This document shows positions 61,328 to 64,000 of a stretch of DNA of 64,000 bases, piece after piece (position 1 is the stretch's first letter; every line of letters starts with the position of its first letter). The notes under the pieces are model-generated. The model was not told the origin of the DNA. It made no database searches and saw only the letters and a program-made list of their open reading frames with translations. This stretch comes from Desulfobulbaceae bacterium UBA5611 (lineage in GTDB: Bacteria > Desulfobacterota > Desulfobulbia > Desulfobulbales > Desulfocapsaceae). Where the stretch lies: contig DIKT01000010.1 in assembly GCA_002424635.1 (NCBI GenBank), forward strand, positions 21,179-85,178, written 5' to 3'. The position numbers and the translations under genes are program-made.

Positions 61328-61366
61328 AGGGGCTGATTGATGTACATTCGATCAGCCCCTTTTTTT
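61328..61366 (+). terminator. Rho-independent terminator of the small secreted protein gene
   Basis: AGGGGCTGAT (61328-61337) pairs with ATCAGCCCCT (61351-61360), followed by a T7 run. Confidence 0.92.
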
Positions 61367-61449
61367 ATGAAAAGAGCTGAACAATGCCATCTATCTATAG
61401 TCAGTCTAAAAGTTTTTACGACTCATGAGAGTCTAATTGAATCAAAAAA

Positions 61450-62145
61450 ATGGATATTCGGACGTTACCTGCCCAGGAACGAGACATATACAATAAAATC
61501 AAAAACAGCTATCAGCTCACCTTTGATAAACTGAAGGTGGGAGGTAAGACCCTAAGGCTATTGAAAATAGCCGATATTGAAGAATTTCTGGCTGGTAAAG
61601 ATCCCTTTGCTAATGTCTCGGAATTTCCTTTTTGGGTCAAACTGTGGGAGGCAGCTATGGTTCTATCCTATGTCATGAGCAGCCTGCCAGAGCCAAAAGG
61701 TAAAAGGGTTCTTGAATTGGGTGCCGGCCTGGGTGCACCCGGTCTGGCCGCCGCCGCCGCCGGTTTCGATGTGACCATTTCTGACTATGAAGACATCATC
61801 ATGGATTTTCAAAAGGTGAGCGCCGCGGCATCCGGTCTGCACGATATTAAATTCGCCCATATTGATTGGCTTAATCCGCCTGAACTGGCACCTTTTGATG
61901 TCCTGGCCGGCGCCGAGATCCTCTTCCGTGAAGAATTTTTTGCGCCCTTGCTTAATGTTTTCAACAAATATCTGAAACCTGACGGTTTCATTTATCTGGC
62001 CCATGACGCCCGGCGCAAAAGTCTGCCCCTGTTTCTGGAGCAGGCCAAAAAGAACTTTGACATTACCCTTAACAAACAGGTCATCAAGAAAGCCGATAAG
62101 ACCATCACTATTATAGTGAATCGTCTGAGCCGCAAAAAAAAGTGA
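61450..62145 (+). CDS. SAM-dependent methyltransferase, METTL21/MTF16-like
   Basis: A 231-residue class I methyltransferase. Motif I is VLELGAGLGAPGLAAAAAG (about residues 87-105), followed by VTISDYEDIIMDF (acidic motif II) and the DVLAGAEILFREEFFAPLL segment. The pattern of EFPFWVKLWEAAMVLSYVM before motif I resembles the protein-lysine methyltransferase group of eukaryotic METTL21 and bacterial relatives. Substrate is unknown. It lies 8 bases before the precorrin-2 dehydrogenase gene. Confidence 0.8.
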   Translation: MDIRTLPAQERDIYNKIKNSYQLTFDKLKVGGKTLRLLKIADIEEFLAGKDPFANVSEFPFWVKLWEAAMVLSYVMSSLPEPKGKRVLELGAGLGAPGLAAAAAGFDVTISDYEDIIMDFQKVSAAASGLHDIKFAHIDWLNPPELAPFDVLAGAEILFREEFFAPLLNVFNKYLKPDGFIYLAHDARRKSLPLFLEQAKKNFDITLNKQVIKKADKTITIIVNRLSRKKK

Positions 62146-62152
62146 CCAATGA

Positions 62153-62824
62153 ATGGCTTTCTACCCCATCAATCTTAATATCAGCGGCCAACTATGCGTG
62201 GTTATAGGTGGCGGCGCTGTGGCCCGCCGTAAAATCAACTCTCTATTATGCTGTGCGGCCACGATACGACTGATCAGCCCGGCAATCTGTGCCGGGCTCC
62301 AGCCATTAATAGATAATAAGCTGCTGGAATGGCGGCCCCGAGCTTATATGCCGGGAGATCTCCAGGGCGCAAGATTAGCCTTTGCCTTGACCGATCGCCC
62401 GGAGGTGCAAGCGCAGATAGAGAAGGAAGCCCAGGAGCATGGCATTCCGATAAATATTGGTGATAATCCCGCGGCCTGTACCTTTCAGACCGCCGCCACC
62501 GTCCGCCATGGTGACTTACTGATCTCGGTATCCACGGGCGGCAATAGTCCAGCCCTGGCGGCCGCTATCCGCAAAGAACTGGAATTGCATTATGGTCCGG
62601 AATATGGTGAGCTGGTTAAGCTGCTGGGTGAGGTTAGGATTCTTACCAAAGAACAACACTGGTCCCAGGAACAAAATAAATTATTAGTTGAACAGATTCT
62701 TCAAACCAATATTCTTACTTTTCTTAAAAATAAAGATTGGCATCAGCTACAGGCTCAACTGATTGAGATTCTTCCACAGGACATGAATATTAATGATATA
62801 GTGCAGAAGGTACGAGGATTTTGA
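62153..62824 (+). CDS. Precorrin-2 dehydrogenase (siroheme synthase N-domain)
   Basis: Oxidises precorrin-2 to sirohydrochlorin with NAD+, and in CysG-type enzymes also chelates iron. The 223-residue protein has the Rossmann start YPINLNISGQLCVVIGGGAVARRKI, TDRPEVQAQIEKEA and the segment GDLLISVSTGGNSPALAAAIRKELE (seen as two parts). It matches the Met8/CysG N-terminal family; no methyltransferase domain is fused. In sulfate reducers siroheme is needed for dissimilatory sulfite reductase and as a heme precursor, and hemA lies nearby. Confidence 0.92.
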   Translation: MAFYPINLNISGQLCVVIGGGAVARRKINSLLCCAATIRLISPAICAGLQPLIDNKLLEWRPRAYMPGDLQGARLAFALTDRPEVQAQIEKEAQEHGIPINIGDNPAACTFQTAATVRHGDLLISVSTGGNSPALAAAIRKELELHYGPEYGELVKLLGEVRILTKEQHWSQEQNKLLVEQILQTNILTFLKNKDWHQLQAQLIEILPQDMNINDIVQKVRGF

Positions 62825-62900
62825 TCTTGCGGCGTACTGCAGCATATTTGACCTATGGGATTATCTATGGCTTCCCAACCCTTTTAATCTGCGTATTATA

Positions 62901-63728
62901 ATGGAAGAAACAAGTTTTTTACTTTTTCAGTTGGTTCTGGCGGCAAGCGGCATGGCCCTGATCTTCTATGGCGTCTTTTTTGTCAAGCAGAAGGAAAAGA
63001 TCAGGACCATCGCCAGATTTACCCTGCTGGCCTCTGGTATTCTGCAGACCATCTATATTGTGCTTCGTTATCTGCAGGCCGGATACACACCAATCACCTC
63101 GCAGCATGAAACCATTGTTTTTTTCGCCTGGTCGGTTACCTGGGCCTATCTTTCTTTTCGCTGGCGCTATACTGTCAAAAACTTCGGCACCTTCATCTCT
63201 CTGCTGATTGTTATTCTGCTGCTGATTGCCGCCCAGGCATCCAATACCATAAATACCTTGCCACCAGCCCTGCAAAGTTGGTGGCTACCGGTCCATGCCA
63301 GCATTTCCGTCATATCTTATGGTTTTCTGGCCTTGGGATTCTGCAGCGGGATCATGTATCTTCTGCAGGAGCGGGAACTGAAAAAAAAGAGATTCGGTTA
63401 TTTCTTTACCCGCCTGCCTTCCCTTGATTCACTCGATCAATTAAACAGCCACTGTCTGGCTACCGGTTTCATGCTGTTCACCCTTGGTATCATCACCGGC
63501 TCTATCTGGGCCAAACAGGCCTGGGGAACATATTGGCACTGGGATCCCAAAGAGACCTGGTCGCTGATCACCTGGTTTCTTTATGCCGCCCAGATTCATC
63601 AGCGCTTTTCAGCCGGTTGGCGAGGAAAACGGGCCGCCGTCATGGCCGTTATCGGTTTTGCCGCTGTGCTCTTTACCCTCTGGGGAGTAACGTATCTGCT
63701 CGGGGGCGTGCATAGCTATGCCAAATGA
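62901..63728 (+). CDS. CcsA/HemX-type cytochrome c assembly membrane protein
   Basis: A 275-residue protein with about eight membrane helices. The heme-handling tryptophan-rich motif is WGTYWHWDPKETWSLITW (WWD-type, about residue 210), and conserved histidines lie at SQHETIVFFAW and WLPVHASISVISYG and near IHQRF. These are typical of CcsA/CcmC-type heme exporters. Its position directly before hemA, with overlap, matches HemX-type genes in related genomes. It may transport heme or regulate its synthesis. The stop overlaps the hemA start region by 11 bases. Confidence 0.9.
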   Translation: MEETSFLLFQLVLAASGMALIFYGVFFVKQKEKIRTIARFTLLASGILQTIYIVLRYLQAGYTPITSQHETIVFFAWSVTWAYLSFRWRYTVKNFGTFISLLIVILLLIAAQASNTINTLPPALQSWWLPVHASISVISYGFLALGFCSGIMYLLQERELKKKRFGYFFTRLPSLDSLDQLNSHCLATGFMLFTLGIITGSIWAKQAWGTYWHWDPKETWSLITWFLYAAQIHQRFSAGWRGKRAAVMAVIGFAAVLFTLWGVTYLLGGVHSYAK

Positions 63729-64000
63729 TATTATTCTGTTATTTGGGGTCAACCATAAAACCACCCCGCTGGCCGTCCGTGAGAAATTGGCCGTTGGCAA
63801 TGGTTACGAGGGTCCTTTGCAGGCCCTGCGCGACATTACCGGCTGCAAGGAATGTTATCTGCTCTCCACCTGTAACCGGGTGGAAATCGTGGTTATTGCT
63901 CAGTCAGATGCGCAGGTGGAAGACGATATCATCAAGCTGCTGTTTGGCGATTCCGTCGCCCCGGAACAACGTCAGGACTATCTTTATATCTACCGTAACC
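63718..64000 (+). CDS. hemA: Glutamyl-tRNA reductase (3' end cut by window)
   Basis: HemA reduces Glu-tRNA(Glu) to glutamate-1-semialdehyde, the first committed tetrapyrrole step. The first 94 codons are present: LLFGVNHKTTPLAVREKL and CYLLSTCNRVEIVV, where the cysteine of STCNRVE is the catalytic nucleophile. The ATG at 63718 lies 11 bases inside the preceding CcsA-type gene. The rest of the gene is outside the window. The tRNA-Glu substrate is encoded at 47112-47189. Confidence 0.96.
   Translation, partial: MPNDIILLFGVNHKTTPLAVREKLAVGNGYEGPLQALRDITGCKECYLLSTCNRVEIVVIAQSDAQVEDDIIKLLFGDSVAPEQRQDYLYIYRN

Overview
The window reads as a chromosomal segment of a strictly or mainly anaerobic Gram-negative bacterium, most likely a Desulfobacterota member of the Desulfobulbales type (an inference from gene content, not a database match). 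Supporting signs are a sulfate-reducer-style outer-membrane porin, rubrerythrin, a LarC nickel-cofactor protein, a stand-alone AICAR transformylase, a siroheme-type precorrin-2 dehydrogenase next to a CcsA-type protein and HemA, and an unusual density of large PAS/GAF sensory proteins. GC content is moderate and most genes lie in short, tightly packed operons.

Layout. 1-10 kb: end of a thiazole operon (thiG, thiH), AICAR transformylase, a minus-strand dinG-polyprenyl synthase pair, a REC-GAF-histidine kinase and an MFS pump. 10-16 kb: porin with its own promoter and strong terminator, an unknown protein, then def-fmt-larC-pgpA. 16-22.7 kb: a minus-strand four-gene operon joined by three ATGA overlaps, made of a VTT/DedA-like membrane protein, a glycoside-hydrolase-like protein, a GT4 glycosyltransferase and a fused alkaline-phosphatase-superfamily/EEP phosphodiesterase; it looks like a glycolipid or envelope-glucan module. 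23-27 kb: DUF2703 protein, rubrerythrin, an array of 122-bp repeats and an Orn/Lys/Arg decarboxylase. 27-34.4 kb: a PhnD-like lipoprotein coupled to a 1056-residue hybrid kinase, then trkA-trkH. 34.4-41.5 kb: a scarred region with a broken RAYT transposase interrupted by a hybrid kinase, a truncated HTH regulator joined to an antirepressor-like tail, a six-PAS LuxR-type regulator and an IS transposase remnant. 41.5-46.5 kb: a chemoreceptor with a zinc-type CZB motif on the periplasmic side, overlapping a PAS-GGDEF-EAL protein. 47 kb: tRNA-Lys and tRNA-Glu with promoter and terminator. 47.5-52.3 kb: rdgC, an unknown partner, gatB, radC and hemW. 52.3-64 kb: CysZ-like protein, radA, small membrane proteins, a biotin-carrier-like protein next to biotin ligase, recO, a SurA-like chaperone, a TlpA-like thioredoxin, a small secreted protein, a methyltransferase, precorrin-2 dehydrogenase, a CcsA-type protein and the start of hemA.

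The most notable non-genic signals are three families of structured repeats that sit at gene 3' ends or between operon members: a roughly 140-bp whole-length palindrome with terminal inverted repeats (three copies), a double-hairpin element beginning GG(T/A)GCCGTTA (two copies), and tandem units of 122 bp and about 89 bp. None of these is a CRISPR. Assignments rest on motifs read by eye; no database search was possible.
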